Shown here: positions 35,576 through 43,970 of the stretch, one piece after another
How the letters are laid out: the number at the start of each line of letters is the position of its first letter
Position numbering within the stretch: position 1 is the stretch's first letter
From: an uncultured Mucilaginibacter sp.
GTDB lineage: Bacteria > Bacteroidota > Bacteroidia > Sphingobacteriales > Sphingobacteriaceae
DNA: 54,483 bases
Direction of reading: 5' to 3'
Assembly (NCBI GenBank): GCA_903866915.1
Contig: CAIPPO010000093.1
Span: 1 to 54,483 of the forward strand
Translations under genes and position numbers: made by a program
The notes under the pieces: model-generated
Seen by the model: the letters and a program-made list of their open reading frames with translations, nothing else
Told to the model about the DNA's origin: nothing
Database searches by the model: none

Positions 35576-37138
35576 TTAGTTACCGCTACCTGCGCCATCA
35601 TTTTGACCCCTTGTTACAGCATATTGCCCAACTTCGGTACCGGTGGTAAGGCCAACTTCTATATCCTGTCTGGTGTGTATAGCCCCATACAAGCGCGATA
35701 GAGCAGCTTTTTGAGCCAGGTCGGCAAATTTAGTACCCCGGTCAGGAAGCAGATAGGTTAGAACTGTAGACGCTGCTGCACTGAAATTGGAGTGCCCTGA
35801 GCTGTATGATGGGAAATTCGGGATACCAGTGAGCGTTTTTATCTGGTCGTTAAACTGTGTTGGACGTGGGTTAAAATAGAAATATTTGGTATCCCAACAT
35901 ACAATGGCAGCATCCATCTCGGCCATATTTAATAAGGCAAAATTCCGGGCCCAGCGTACTTCACTATAATTTTGTTTTACAAATTCATCAGCTGCTATAG
36001 CGTTCCAGTGTCCCGGAGGCGTATAGGTACCAATACCATCTGCCCAAAATGCCACTTGTGCCTGATTGGCTCTGGTTGCATGCTGACTGTAGTAAAGTGC
36101 TTCGTCATTGGCTTGTTTAAACTCAGGCGAATTGGTAGAAAATGGTGCAGGTGGTCTCAAAGCAACAACGGTGGTAGTATCAAACAAGAAAGGCTTAACC
36201 TTGCCAAATAACGGAAGCATCGGTGGCCTTTTTGGCGATTCCAAACTAATCCAGTACTTTTCGCCTTTTGCTGTAGTTTGTGTTTGCAACAAGGTCCAGT
36301 ATGCCTGGTTACCAATCGCAGCGCCTGCTTTATCAGTTCGGGCACGCGCAGTAAATACGTCGGCTACTTGTTTACCCAAAGATTCTCCCGCGTCCAATTC
36401 GCCACGAACATTGGCTCCGGCCATGATACGATACAGTTTTTCCTCGGCGGCTTTTTGTTCAATAAACGATATTTCGGTAGGAAACAGTAACTTCATCATT
36501 TCTACTGATGCACCTGCTACCACCGCATCTTCACTTGGATAGGACGGCAGGCTTGATTTTGGAATCAATGCCTTTACAGTCGCATCATTTACATAAGGTG
36601 CCGATCTGTTATACAATTTCTTGAAATGATAGGCTGTTACCAGTGCATCATATTGTGCTGCACTTACATAAGCATAAGCACGTGCGGCATAAGGCGGGTT
36701 AGAAAACGGAAATTGCGGGTAAGCAAATGGATTGGCCGAGCTTGGTGCCGGGTAAGTGCCATCCAGGTTTTGGTATGGTGCCAGGTTATGCTTAGCCACA
36801 AGGTCGCGCAAAATTTCGTTCCAGCGTAAAACAGCGCCGGCACTCCAATATTTAATGATAGCTGATTGTTCGCTCGATAAATTACGCTGATAGCCTTTGA
36901 TTTCATTCAAGTCGGCAACATAAGCAGGCGAATTGGTGGCATCAGGTGCACTTACTGTAAAAACTGTGGGATCCGTAACTAAAACCGCTTTCCAGGTATC
37001 AGCATTCAAATCTTCGTTTGCCGGCGCTAATGCTGGGTATTGTGCAGTTCGGTCAACAATATCTTTTTTACAAGCTGCCAGGCAAAGTATAACAAGCGCA
37101 AGGGCGATTATTTGGGTATATTTTCTGTTATTTTTCAT
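35576..37138 (-). CDS. Vanadium-haloperoxidase/PAP2-superfamily lipoprotein
   Basis: A 520-residue lipoprotein (lipobox CLAAC, lipid cysteine C23) of the vanadium-dependent haloperoxidase-like family. The anion site is complete: KYFYFNPRP (K418, R425, P426), PSYSSGHS (S447-G448-H449) and SRLYGAIH (S481, R482, H488). An earlier PSYPSEDA at 198-205 looks like a degenerate copy of PSxSGH, in keeping with the two-half architecture. The same site can bind vanadate (haloperoxidase) or phosphate (phosphatase), so activity is undecided. The protein should be membrane-anchored in the envelope. It follows the barrel gene by 4 bases. Confidence 0.88.
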   Translation of the reverse strand: MKNNRKYTQIIALALVILCLAACKKDIVDRTAQYPALAPANEDLNADTWKAVLVTDPTVFTVSAPDATNSPAYVADLNEIKGYQRNLSSEQSAIIKYWSAGAVLRWNEILRDLVAKHNLAPYQNLDGTYPAPSSANPFAYPQFPFSNPPYAARAYAYVSAAQYDALVTAYHFKKLYNRSAPYVNDATVKALIPKSSLPSYPSEDAVVAGASVEMMKLLFPTEISFIEQKAAEEKLYRIMAGANVRGELDAGESLGKQVADVFTARARTDKAGAAIGNQAYWTLLQTQTTAKGEKYWISLESPKRPPMLPLFGKVKPFLFDTTTVVALRPPAPFSTNSPEFKQANDEALYYSQHATRANQAQVAFWADGIGTYTPPGHWNAIAADEFVKQNYSEVRWARNFALLNMAEMDAAIVCWDTKYFYFNPRPTQFNDQIKTLTGIPNFPSYSSGHSNFSAAASTVLTYLLPDRGTKFADLAQKAALSRLYGAIHTRQDIEVGLTTGTEVGQYAVTRGQNDGAGSGN

Positions 37139-37142
37139 CTTC

Positions 37143-38105
37143 TTAGTTTTTATAATAATTTACTTGCGGCACTTTTTTATCAGCTTTCAGGCTGAAAATG
37201 TAGGAAACTCCGCCCATGATCATATTGCTTTGCCCTGAGTTTCGCCCTGCAACAACATATTGGTCACTGGCTGTTAATTCAAGGTTGTACAGCGATTTGA
37301 AGCGGTAACGCAGGTTAGCTCCGACGCTAGTCATATTCATTCTGTTACTCGGAAATGGCATGTTATTTTTTGTTATATCAAAACCACCGAGTGAGGTGCT
37401 GATATCAGCAATAGCTTCAGCTATAAAATATTTGCTCCGGTAACCTGTTCTGAAATTGTAGTTACTTAAATTCGGTAAGATCACCTGGTTGCTATAAATC
37501 AACACTGTTGTGAAATAGGAATTCCGGTCTATCGTAATATCACTGCGTGATGTATAGGCACCCGAACCTGTAAAGAAGTATTTCCCATAAACATAGTCAA
37601 CTACTGCACGGGCAGTAAAGTTTTTGCTGTGACTCCCCAGGGAAAGCGGTTCGAAATCAGCCTGATAATTTGAAATTGGGGTAGATCCGGTAACGCTTGC
37701 CAATAATGAAAGTTTACTTTTTCCTTCAACTAACTGAAGTGCTTTCCACTTGATATTTAAAGAAATATCCTGTAGGCCTTTTTGCCCCTCTAAGGTTCCG
37801 GCAGAGGCATTGGTTGTCATATATGGCAGCCCTGCAGTAACTATCAGGTTTTTAGCCAATCCGTAGGTAACCATGAAGTTGAATTCGTTTGAGCTAACGG
37901 TTCCGAGGTTACCGTTATTTCTTTTAAACGTGCCTTCCCAATAGTTAGTCCAGCTTGAATGGCCGTACATTAATCCGGGGCACAAATAATTTTGTGGAAT
38001 CATGATTCCATCGTTCTCCATCTGTGCATGCGCTAATTGGCTCGATGCGATCAGGCATACACAAATAAGTATGCATTTTTTTATAGGCTTGTAAAAAGAC
38101 ATCAT
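37143..38105 (-). CDS. Outer-membrane beta-barrel protein
   Basis: A 320-residue secreted protein with signal peptide ending LAHAQ. The body alternates aromatic strands (GHSSWTNYWEGTFKR, NEFNFMVTYGLAKNLIVTAGLPYM, LELTASDQYVVAGR) and ends in an amphipathic strand near MIMGGVSYIFSL, as in MetA-type transporter/channel barrels. A second methionine one codon later is an equally good start. First gene of a likely three-gene unit with the PAP2 lipoprotein (4-base gap) and DoxX protein. Substrate unknown. Confidence 0.7.
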   Translation of the reverse strand: MMSFYKPIKKCILICVCLIASSQLAHAQMENDGIMIPQNYLCPGLMYGHSSWTNYWEGTFKRNNGNLGTVSSNEFNFMVTYGLAKNLIVTAGLPYMTTNASAGTLEGQKGLQDISLNIKWKALQLVEGKSKLSLLASVTGSTPISNYQADFEPLSLGSHSKNFTARAVVDYVYGKYFFTGSGAYTSRSDITIDRNSYFTTVLIYSNQVILPNLSNYNFRTGYRSKYFIAEAIADISTSLGGFDITKNNMPFPSNRMNMTSVGANLRYRFKSLYNLELTASDQYVVAGRNSGQSNMIMGGVSYIFSLKADKKVPQVNYYKN

Positions 38106-38160
38106 CTAATCTTTGGTTTTTGTAAATATTAAAAGTTATTAATTGGTTGCGTGAACTGGG

Positions 38161-38209
38161 CCCACATTAAGTTAAAATAGCCTCACTGCCATTTTAACTT
38201 AAATATGGG
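38161..38209. promoter_or_regulatory. Long inverted repeat in the 38106-38299 gap
   Basis: A perfect 12-bp inverted repeat (TTAAGTTAAAAT at 38167-38178 and its complement at 38191-38202) with a 12-base loop is enclosed by an outer CCCA/TGGG pair. There is no T run on either side, so an operator or RNA structure is as likely as a terminator. No coding was seen in the gap. Confidence 0.55.
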
Positions 38210-38299
38210 ACGAATACGGGTCGGTGTTAAAAGGTCAAATAATAACAGCTACACCTATTTGAAAGGTATAGAATGGCAGCTTTTAACAGACTCGAATAA

Positions 38300-38854
38300 T
38301 TAACAGGAAAAGTTGGGTGGTTTGCCCGGAGAAGCTATGTAAGGATTTAGCGTATTTTGAATTACGCTATTATATGCGGATTTAATTGCGCTAACAGTAG
38401 GGTTATAGTCGCATTTCACTAATTGATACACATTGTCGTAGCCCGAACTCACTTTCTTGGATAGCGGTTCGGCTCCTTTTTTGTTGATAGGTACGTTACC
38501 GTTGATATCTTTAGCTATGATCAGGTGGGCCGTAACTAATTTATCTTTAACATGATTGGGTAAACAAAGCAATGACATTGTATCGCGGGTCATCTTTATG
38601 CCTACATAATTATAGTAACCATCTTTTAACTGGATTTGGCCCACTACGTGAGCATATTCTGTCCAGTCCTGTATCGTTGGCATATGAACCGGGATTTTCA
38701 ACTCCATCAGTTTAGATGATCCGGCTTTAGCTGTATACATATTCTTAACGATCTCTATATCAGATCGCTTGATAAAATAATCGACAAGCAATGCATAGCC
38801 ACCTAACATCATCAGATGGGCTCCAAGCAATACTATGGCAACTACTTTTTTCAA
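38300..38854 (-). CDS. Membrane-anchored or exported protein of unknown function
   Basis: A 184-residue protein I do not recognise. The first 25 residues (MKKVVAIVLLGAHLMMLGGYALLVDYFI) form a single hydrophobic segment that can be an uncleaved anchor or a signal. The remainder is soluble, with the stretch IPVHMPTIQDWTEYAHVVGQIQL, a central YNYVGIKMTRDTMSLLCLP and three cysteines, one being the last residue. It stands alone between an inverted repeat downstream and a 123-base gap upstream. Codon use resembles the neighbours, so the gene is credible; no function is proposed. Confidence 0.65.
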   Translation of the reverse strand: MKKVVAIVLLGAHLMMLGGYALLVDYFIKRSDIEIVKNMYTAKAGSSKLMELKIPVHMPTIQDWTEYAHVVGQIQLKDGYYNYVGIKMTRDTMSLLCLPNHVKDKLVTAHLIIAKDINGNVPINKKGAEPLSKKVSSGYDNVYQLVKCDYNPTVSAIKSAYNSVIQNTLNPYIASPGKPPNFSC

Positions 38855-38977
38855 GAATTAAATATTTATAATCAGTTTACCGGGTGAAAGTATAAAAAGG
38901 TTTTAATAAAATCAAATGCCCAACCTTAAAAATAATTCAAATTTTGATACCTGTATTATAAAGCGGTGCAATTATAA

Positions 38978-40636
38978 TCACCAGTCAAATGCAACATCTC
39001 TACCGTTCAATCTCCATTTTGAAGGTTGCGGATTAGTTTTCCAGTCTAATGGCTCCCCTATCGGCTGCGCTTTGGCAGCCTGGGTGTAGGCCAGTTTTAT
39101 AGCAGCCTTCTGCACATCACCAAGGGCATCTGGTTGCGGTGATACAAATAAGGGTGTACCGCTTTCGGCGAGCAATTGCAACCATTGTTTGTTCTTGCCC
39201 CAGGGTATATCGTTGGTCAAGCCTACACAATCGGCATCGGTAGCATAAAAAGTATTGTGTTGCGCTATCCTAAACCCCAGGGTATTTACACCCATTTTGC
39301 GCGTACGTTCCCATTCTTTACCGCTGGTATCATCCCCTATTCTGTTAAGTTCAAAAACACCTGCTGATAAATGGCTCACCGTATTGCATCCTATGATATA
39401 CATAGCTCCGGCAGCTTGCCGGATTGCAGAATAGAGGTCGTTTATAATTTCTGCTGATGTTTTGGACTTATCGTGAAAACTCCAACCCGGTGCTGTTAGA
39501 GTATCCTTCATCTGGAACCCCCATTTTCCCATGATATCGTAGGTAGTATAATCATGCTTTACCAGTTTGTATCCCCATTGACTATACAAGGAAATGGTGC
39601 TTTTAATCCTTTCGATGTTTTCTGGTATTGTTGGGTCAAGAATAGGCTGTTTTGGGTCGTCACGACCGGGTATTGATGGTAATAGCAATGATTTGGAATC
39701 ATCGTGCCTTGCGCACAGTACCCTTGTCCACAATCCGGGTTGCATGCCAAGTTTTTTGATATCACCGGCCATTACTGTCATGTCTTTAAACTTGTCATTA
39801 GGCTTCGAGAAATCGTCCATAAAGCCACCATCGCCCGGTAAATAAGGTGAGTAAGTTGCCCAGCCGGCGTCGATAACTGAAAATGGTCTGTTGTCGGTGT
39901 CGGGAGCAAGGTCAGTTAAAAGTCCCGTTATTTTTTTAATTAGTTCGGCCGAGTTATTGCCATATGCAAAATACCAGTCGTTAATACCATACACCGGCAT
40001 TTTGGGTAAACGTGGGTCAGGGCACATTTTTTTACAAAAGCGTTGGGCTGTGGCAAACGTCGACTCGCCGTGATCACTCATTAAGGTAACGATCTCGGCG
40101 GCTTTCAATTCTCTTTGACCAAGATGAACGCCACTCCCACCTGATTGTGTATCCATTGATAGTTGCAGTTCATCCGCTTTTAGCAACCAGGAGCAAAATG
40201 TATTAGCTCCTGTTTTTACTCCGAAACAGCTGGTACTGCTTTCATCGTTAATCAATAAGTACCAGGGATTGCTATTGCCGGTGCTATTATTAGTCCATTG
40301 AAGATCGCCATAAGAACGTTCCCATTTATCGCCAAGCAAAAGTGAACTTCTCTTACTTTTGTATTTCCACGTTGTACGAATCGCATTTAACGGCAATAAC
40401 GGCGAAGATACCAATACTGCTAAAGCATCATGACCTTGCTTAAATCTTACCCGGATATCCTGATTTACATATACGCCACGTGAATAAGTAAGCTGATACC
40501 AATGATCGCCGGATTTTGCCCAAACTTTGTCGGGTGTATTGATTGTAATGGATTCGTTGGCAAAAGAAGTGATTCGGCTGAAAACGAGCGAAGCGGTGGT
40601 TGTACCTGAAATTTTGACAAAATGACGTCTGTTCAT
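38978..40636 (-). CDS. Tat-exported clan GH-D (alpha-galactosidase-like) hydrolase
   Basis: About 552 residues from the ATG at 40634-40636, beginning MNRRHFVKISGTT, a twin-arginine signal; an earlier in-frame methionine adds 11 non-conserved residues. A beta-sandwich comes first, then a TIM barrel with GINDWYFAYGNN, SVIDAGWATYSP and YKLVKHDYTTYDIMG, whose D362 fits the nucleophile of GH27/GH36-type alpha-galactosidases. RIGDDTSGKEW (D435/D436) fits the acid/base region. The protein is exported folded to the periplasm and probably cleaves an alpha-linked galactose-like sugar. It is divergent from an oxidoreductase also carrying a Tat signal, suggesting linked use. Confidence 0.8.
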   Translation of the reverse strand: MNRRHFVKISGTTTASLVFSRITSFANESITINTPDKVWAKSGDHWYQLTYSRGVYVNQDIRVRFKQGHDALAVLVSSPLLPLNAIRTTWKYKSKRSSLLLGDKWERSYGDLQWTNNSTGNSNPWYLLINDESSTSCFGVKTGANTFCSWLLKADELQLSMDTQSGGSGVHLGQRELKAAEIVTLMSDHGESTFATAQRFCKKMCPDPRLPKMPVYGINDWYFAYGNNSAELIKKITGLLTDLAPDTDNRPFSVIDAGWATYSPYLPGDGGFMDDFSKPNDKFKDMTVMAGDIKKLGMQPGLWTRVLCARHDDSKSLLLPSIPGRDDPKQPILDPTIPENIERIKSTISLYSQWGYKLVKHDYTTYDIMGKWGFQMKDTLTAPGWSFHDKSKTSAEIINDLYSAIRQAAGAMYIIGCNTVSHLSAGVFELNRIGDDTSGKEWERTRKMGVNTLGFRIAQHNTFYATDADCVGLTNDIPWGKNKQWLQLLAESGTPLFVSPQPDALGDVQKAAIKLAYTQAAKAQPIGEPLDWKTNPQPSKWRLNGRDVAFDW

Positions 40637-40675
40637 GATCAATATAAATTGGCTGGTGGAAGATAACAATAAGCC

Positions 40676-40702
40676 TGCATTTTACGCTTTCAATAAAATG
40701 CA
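40676..40702. promoter_or_regulatory. Inverted repeat in the divergent promoter region
   Basis: TGCATTTTA (40676-40684) and its exact complement TAAAATGCA (40694-40702) flank a 9-base spacer, about 40 bases upstream of the GH-D hydrolase start. The size and spacing suit a dimeric repressor operator. Confidence 0.5.
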
Positions 40703-40750
40703 AATAATTAGCATTGCGTATGGCAAACCTTTATATTGCAAACTCAATAG

Positions 40751-40769
40751 TGCGTCAATTGCTGACGTA
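40751..40769. promoter_or_regulatory. Second inverted repeat in the same divergent region
   Basis: TGCGTCA-attgc-TGACGTA pairs at six of seven positions and lies 45 bases upstream of the Gfo/Idh/MocA start. It could be an operator for the plus-strand gene. Confidence 0.4.
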
Positions 40770-40813
40770 TTACATTAAAGCTGATATATAGATAAAACTA
40801 ATCTGTAAAAAAG

Positions 40814-42205
40814 ATGGCATCTGATCGACGTAAATTTTTAAAGCAGTTAGGGAGCACGATAGTCCTGACTTCAACCGCACTTGGTTCAATGGCTGCGCAG
40901 GAAGCACACGAACGCAAGGTATTACAGGCTCAAAAAAGAATTGCTGCCAATGATAAGATACGCCTGGCGACTATTGGTATGGGGATCATGGGATTTAACG
41001 ATACCCGTGCTGCCCTTCATATACCCGGCGTTGAATTGGCTGCCTGTTGTGATCTCTATACCGGAAGACTTGAACGAGCTAAAGAACTATTTGGCGATCA
41101 AATTTATACTACGCGTAATTTTAATGAAATACTCGACCGGAAAGATATTGATGCCATAGTTGTTGCCACAAGCGATAACTGGCACAGCCGGATTTCTGAG
41201 GCGGCTATGCGCAAAGGCAAAGCAGTTTATAGTGAGAAACCCATGGTACACCTGCTTTCTGAGGGACTTAATGAAATTAAAGTACAGGAAGAAACTAAAA
41301 TGGTTTTCCAGGTGGGTAGCCAGCGTGTCAGCAGCCTGGCATTTGCCAAGGCAAAAGAATTATATAAAGCTGGTGCTATTGGGCAACTAAACTCTATCCA
41401 GGCATCTTTTAACCGTCAAAGCGCGTTGGGTGCCTGGCAGTATACAATACCCCTTGACGCTTCGCCTCAAACAGTAGATTGGGAGACATTTCAGGCCCCG
41501 GAAAAAACAAAATTACCGTATGAGGCCAACCGATTCTTCCGCTGGCGCAATTACCGCGAATACGGTACGGGTGTTGCCGGGGATTTGTTTGTTCATCTAT
41601 TATCAGGTATACATTTTATTACTGATTCTAAAGGACCGGATAAGATTTACTCGGTGGGCGACCTTGTTTACTGGAAAGACGGGAGGAATGTGCCCGATGT
41701 AATGAATGCCATTATACAATACCCTGACAGCCCTGAGCATCCGGCTTTTCAAGTATCGCTGCAGGTAAATTTTATAAGTGGCCAGGGAGAAGTAGGATAT
41801 ACCCGTTTTGTAGGTTCGGAAGGTGTTATCGACATTTCCGACGATTCGGGTTTTTCCATACACACCAGTAAAATGTCAAAAGCACCCGGTTATGGTGGTT
41901 GGGATTCATTCGAAACTTATCCTAAAGCCATGCAACAAGCAATAGTTGCTGATTATAACAAAAAGTATTCAGCAGCAGATCAGCAAATTCCACCAGGGTC
42001 GGTTACCAGTTATGAGGCCCCGGCCGGGTCTAACTCTTCATTTGACCATTTTGCTAATTTCTTCGATTCCATGCGTACCGGAAAACCTGTGGTCGAAAAT
42101 GCAATATTTGGCTTCAGAGCCGCAGCTCCGGCCCTGGCTTGCAATGAAAGCTATTTCCAAAATAAAGTCATCCATTGGGATCCCATTAATATGAAAATGG
42201 TTTAA
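40814..42205 (+). CDS. Tat-exported Gfo/Idh/MocA-family oxidoreductase
   Basis: A 463-residue NAD(P)-dependent sugar oxidoreductase of the Bacteroidota exported type. The Tat signal is SDRRKFLKQLG (3-13). The Rossmann loop GMGIMG is at 55-60, acidic D80 ends the second strand, and the substrate lysine lies in EKP (141-143). A C-terminal GFO/IDH/MocA alpha-beta domain follows, with WRNYREYGTGVAGDLFVH. Members carry tightly bound NAD and oxidise or isomerise sugars, or act as glycosidases by redox chemistry. It is divergent from the GH-D hydrolase, so they may process the same sugar; substrate unknown. Confidence 0.87.
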   Translation: MASDRRKFLKQLGSTIVLTSTALGSMAAQEAHERKVLQAQKRIAANDKIRLATIGMGIMGFNDTRAALHIPGVELAACCDLYTGRLERAKELFGDQIYTTRNFNEILDRKDIDAIVVATSDNWHSRISEAAMRKGKAVYSEKPMVHLLSEGLNEIKVQEETKMVFQVGSQRVSSLAFAKAKELYKAGAIGQLNSIQASFNRQSALGAWQYTIPLDASPQTVDWETFQAPEKTKLPYEANRFFRWRNYREYGTGVAGDLFVHLLSGIHFITDSKGPDKIYSVGDLVYWKDGRNVPDVMNAIIQYPDSPEHPAFQVSLQVNFISGQGEVGYTRFVGSEGVIDISDDSGFSIHTSKMSKAPGYGGWDSFETYPKAMQQAIVADYNKKYSAADQQIPPGSVTSYEAPAGSNSSFDHFANFFDSMRTGKPVVENAIFGFRAAAPALACNESYFQNKVIHWDPINMKMV

Positions 42206-42414
42206 CTAAGGGGATCAAACTAACACAGCATTTAAATTAAGATCCTTTGCGATAATTTGGCATTGCAGGCACTTTAGTTAACATTTGTAATTACTTAAGG
42301 TTCAACATTTTCAGAAAAAAAAATCCGCGTGGAAAAATATTGTTAAACTGTTGTAATTTAATTACTTAACTTCCGATTTTATCGACTAATTCAACCAACG
42401 AGATAATATTCCCC

Positions 42415-42801
42415 ATGAGTAAACTGATATTAATCGATGATGAGCAAATCTTTCATAAAATAGTTCAGATGACACTCCGGCAAACTGAACTGGCTACTCA
42501 GGCAACTTATTGTTCTGATGCTGAGCTGGTATTAGAGTACCTGGAGGAACAAGGCATGGCATCAAATAATCTTCCCGATTACATATTTGTTGATTTGTAT
42601 ATGCCCAGGTTCGGAGGCTGGGATTTTTTAGAAAGATTTCAAAATATTTATCCCTCCCTCAAAAAAAATATCTGCATTTATATTGTATCGTCTTCTATTG
42701 ATCCCAGGGATATTGATCGTTCGAAATCTTATCCATTTGTCACTAAGTTTATCTCGAAGCCAATCATGAAAGAAGTATTTGAACAAATCACCCTTAACTA
42801 A
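42415..42801 (+). CDS. Single-domain response regulator receiver
   Basis: A 128-residue stand-alone CheY-like receiver. The acidic pocket is D8-D9, the phosphoacceptor is D60 (IFVDLYMPRFGG), the switch serines are at 92-94 and the lysine is K115 (FISKPI). There is no output domain, so it would signal by protein contact or pass phosphate onward. No kinase gene is adjacent: upstream is a Gfo/Idh/MocA gene 209 bases away and downstream a convergent transcript. The upstream gap shows no clear promoter box. Confidence 0.88.
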   Translation: MSKLILIDDEQIFHKIVQMTLRQTELATQATYCSDAELVLEYLEEQGMASNNLPDYIFVDLYMPRFGGWDFLERFQNIYPSLKKNICIYIVSSSIDPRDIDRSKSYPFVTKFISKPIMKEVFEQITLN

Positions 42802-42839
42802 AATAAAGCTGACGGAACTATTGATATTTATGGAGGCCC

Positions 42840-42957
42840 AATAAAAAATGAAAGCCTCTCAGTCTCGCACTTTGAGGCTTTCTCACTTAAACTCTCCTTA
42901 ATAAAAGGCAAATCACTTGGAACTCTAAATCACGCGATGTAAGCAATGATTTTTTAT
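42840..42957 (-). ncRNA. Candidate small RNA or micro-ORF transcript
   Basis: Between the receiver gene and the PH-like gene (42802-43127), the minus strand has an exact TAnnTTTG box and, about 75-110 bases further on, a strong hairpin terminator. Just before the hairpin is AAGGAG, then 7 bases, then GTG at 42884-42886 opening a 22-codon frame (VRKPQSARLRGFHFLLGLHKYQ begins it) that runs through the terminator stem. It may be a small RNA, a leader peptide, or only the 3' end of the PH-like transcript. Expression is inferred. Confidence 0.35.
42850..42882 (-). terminator. Rho-independent terminator, minus strand
   Basis: GAAAGCCTC (42850-42858) and its exact complement (42874-42882) with a 15-base loop are followed on the minus strand by ATTTTTTATT. 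It ends a minus-strand transcript coming from the 42957 region or from the PH-like gene further upstream. Confidence 0.75.
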
Positions 42958-42964
42958 ACCTATG

Positions 42965-42972
42965 CAAAGGTA
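42965..42972 (-). promoter_or_regulatory. Candidate -7 box of the small transcript
   Basis: On the minus strand these bases read TACCTTTG, an exact TAnnTTTG match. A TTG element exists further upstream, but at 27 bases the spacing is longer than usual, so support is partial. Confidence 0.35.
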
Positions 42973-43127
42973 GTTTACTGACTTTTCCTGAACCACTACC
43001 AATAGATGTAGTTATTGAAATCTATTTAATTTAAAAGAAATATACATTCGCCATTCTGGCACGCATGGCTTGGCGTTCATTACAGATTATTATGGCTTCC
43101 AATCATTCAATCAATTTTATAGAGGTC

Positions 43128-43571
43128 CTAGTGCTGCACTTCAATTTTACCGTTAATGCGGCAAATAGCACTGACTAACTTTTCTGTTTGCCTGGGAGTT
43201 ATTGTCAACATTTTGTTGTTTTGAAATGTAATAGTTACATCGTTTAGCAGATTGGTGCCACAGTCTATCGGGCAGGAAATAACCTTTAGTATTTTTATTT
43301 TTTCGATGGATACTTTAAATACAAATAAATAGCAGTAACGGATAATCAATAGATCACCATCTATTACGTATTGCGTTGCTCTGCTGATGACAAACATAAA
43401 CAGCATTGCTAACAGAGCCAGGTTTAAACAAATTCCTGCATCAAACTTTGCCGATTCTGGCACGCAAAATAGACCTAGCAATAAGATAGCTGATATCATT
43501 TTACCTGCCGGCGGTTTACAGCTATACCGATATATCGTTGTATCACTATTACTTGACTGGTAATTTCTCAT
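43128..43571 (-). CDS. Membrane protein with bacterial PH-like (bPH_6/DUF1200-type) domain
   Basis: A 147-residue protein. Two hydrophobic segments lie at about 24-37 (MISAILLLGLFCV) and 45-62 (ICLNLALLAMLFMFVISR). After them comes a small beta domain: YVIDGDLLIIRYCYLFVFKVSIEKIKILKV, then CGTNLLNDVTITF, NKMLTITPRQTEKLVSAI. The order Y-x-V-x-x-x-x-L-x-I-x-Y, then I-x-x-I-x-x-I, then TPRQTEKLV fits the bacterial PH-like family PF06713. Such proteins are inner-membrane associated with no assigned activity. A perfect palindrome sits about 50 bases upstream of its start. Family match is by eye. Confidence 0.65.
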   Translation of the reverse strand: MRNYQSSNSDTTIYRYSCKPPAGKMISAILLLGLFCVPESAKFDAGICLNLALLAMLFMFVISRATQYVIDGDLLIIRYCYLFVFKVSIEKIKILKVISCPIDCGTNLLNDVTITFQNNKMLTITPRQTEKLVSAICRINGKIEVQH

Positions 43572-43621
43572 GTCTGCATTTTCAAATTTGAATGGTGAAA
43601 ATTACAATGCAGAAAACCGAT

Positions 43622-43649
43622 ATTTTACTACCAAAACAGGTAGTAAAAT
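43622..43649. promoter_or_regulatory. Perfect 11-bp inverted repeat (operator-like)
   Basis: ATTTTACTACC (43622-43632) and its exact complement (43639-43649) flank a 6-base spacer AAAACA, about 50 bases upstream of the PH-like gene start. No T run follows directly, so a protein-binding site is favoured over a terminator. Confidence 0.55.
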
Positions 43650-43970
43650 GGTTCTTTTTTAGCTTTTTTATTTTTTTGGGGACTTAATAACAGCTATTAA
43701 ACACTTATCCAGGTTATATTTCTACGTAGCCTAACCCGTCGGATTTGTTAGCAAAACTCCAGAATCACATCGTAACTGCCAAAATTTAAGCTGCCAGGTT
43801 TTACATAACCAACCACTTTATGTAGTTGTTGCATTGCTGTCTTATAAATTAATTTACCATTCATTTCAGCCAAACCAAATAAACAACTGTCAACCGCTTA
43901 CTGCAATCAAAAATGTTAACAATACCGTACAGCTATTTCCTAAAACCCCCAATTTTTAAACCTTAATTGC
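43650..43970. other. Noncoding gap, content unexplained
   Basis: AT-rich stretch between the palindrome and the CxxC microprotein gene. I found no credible frame, RNA gene or terminator in it. It should hold the promoter of the microprotein gene but no exact TAnnTTTG box was found. Confidence 0.4.

Noticed and set aside
36108..36542. Plus-strand frame of 144 codons
   Set aside because: Antisense to the PAP2/haloperoxidase-like gene.
43053..43466. ATTCTGGCACGCA repeated at 43053-43065 and 43454-43466, with a sigma-54-like TGGCACG
   Set aside because: One copy is inside the PH-like coding sequence and neither has a -12 TTGC at the right spacing; probably chance.
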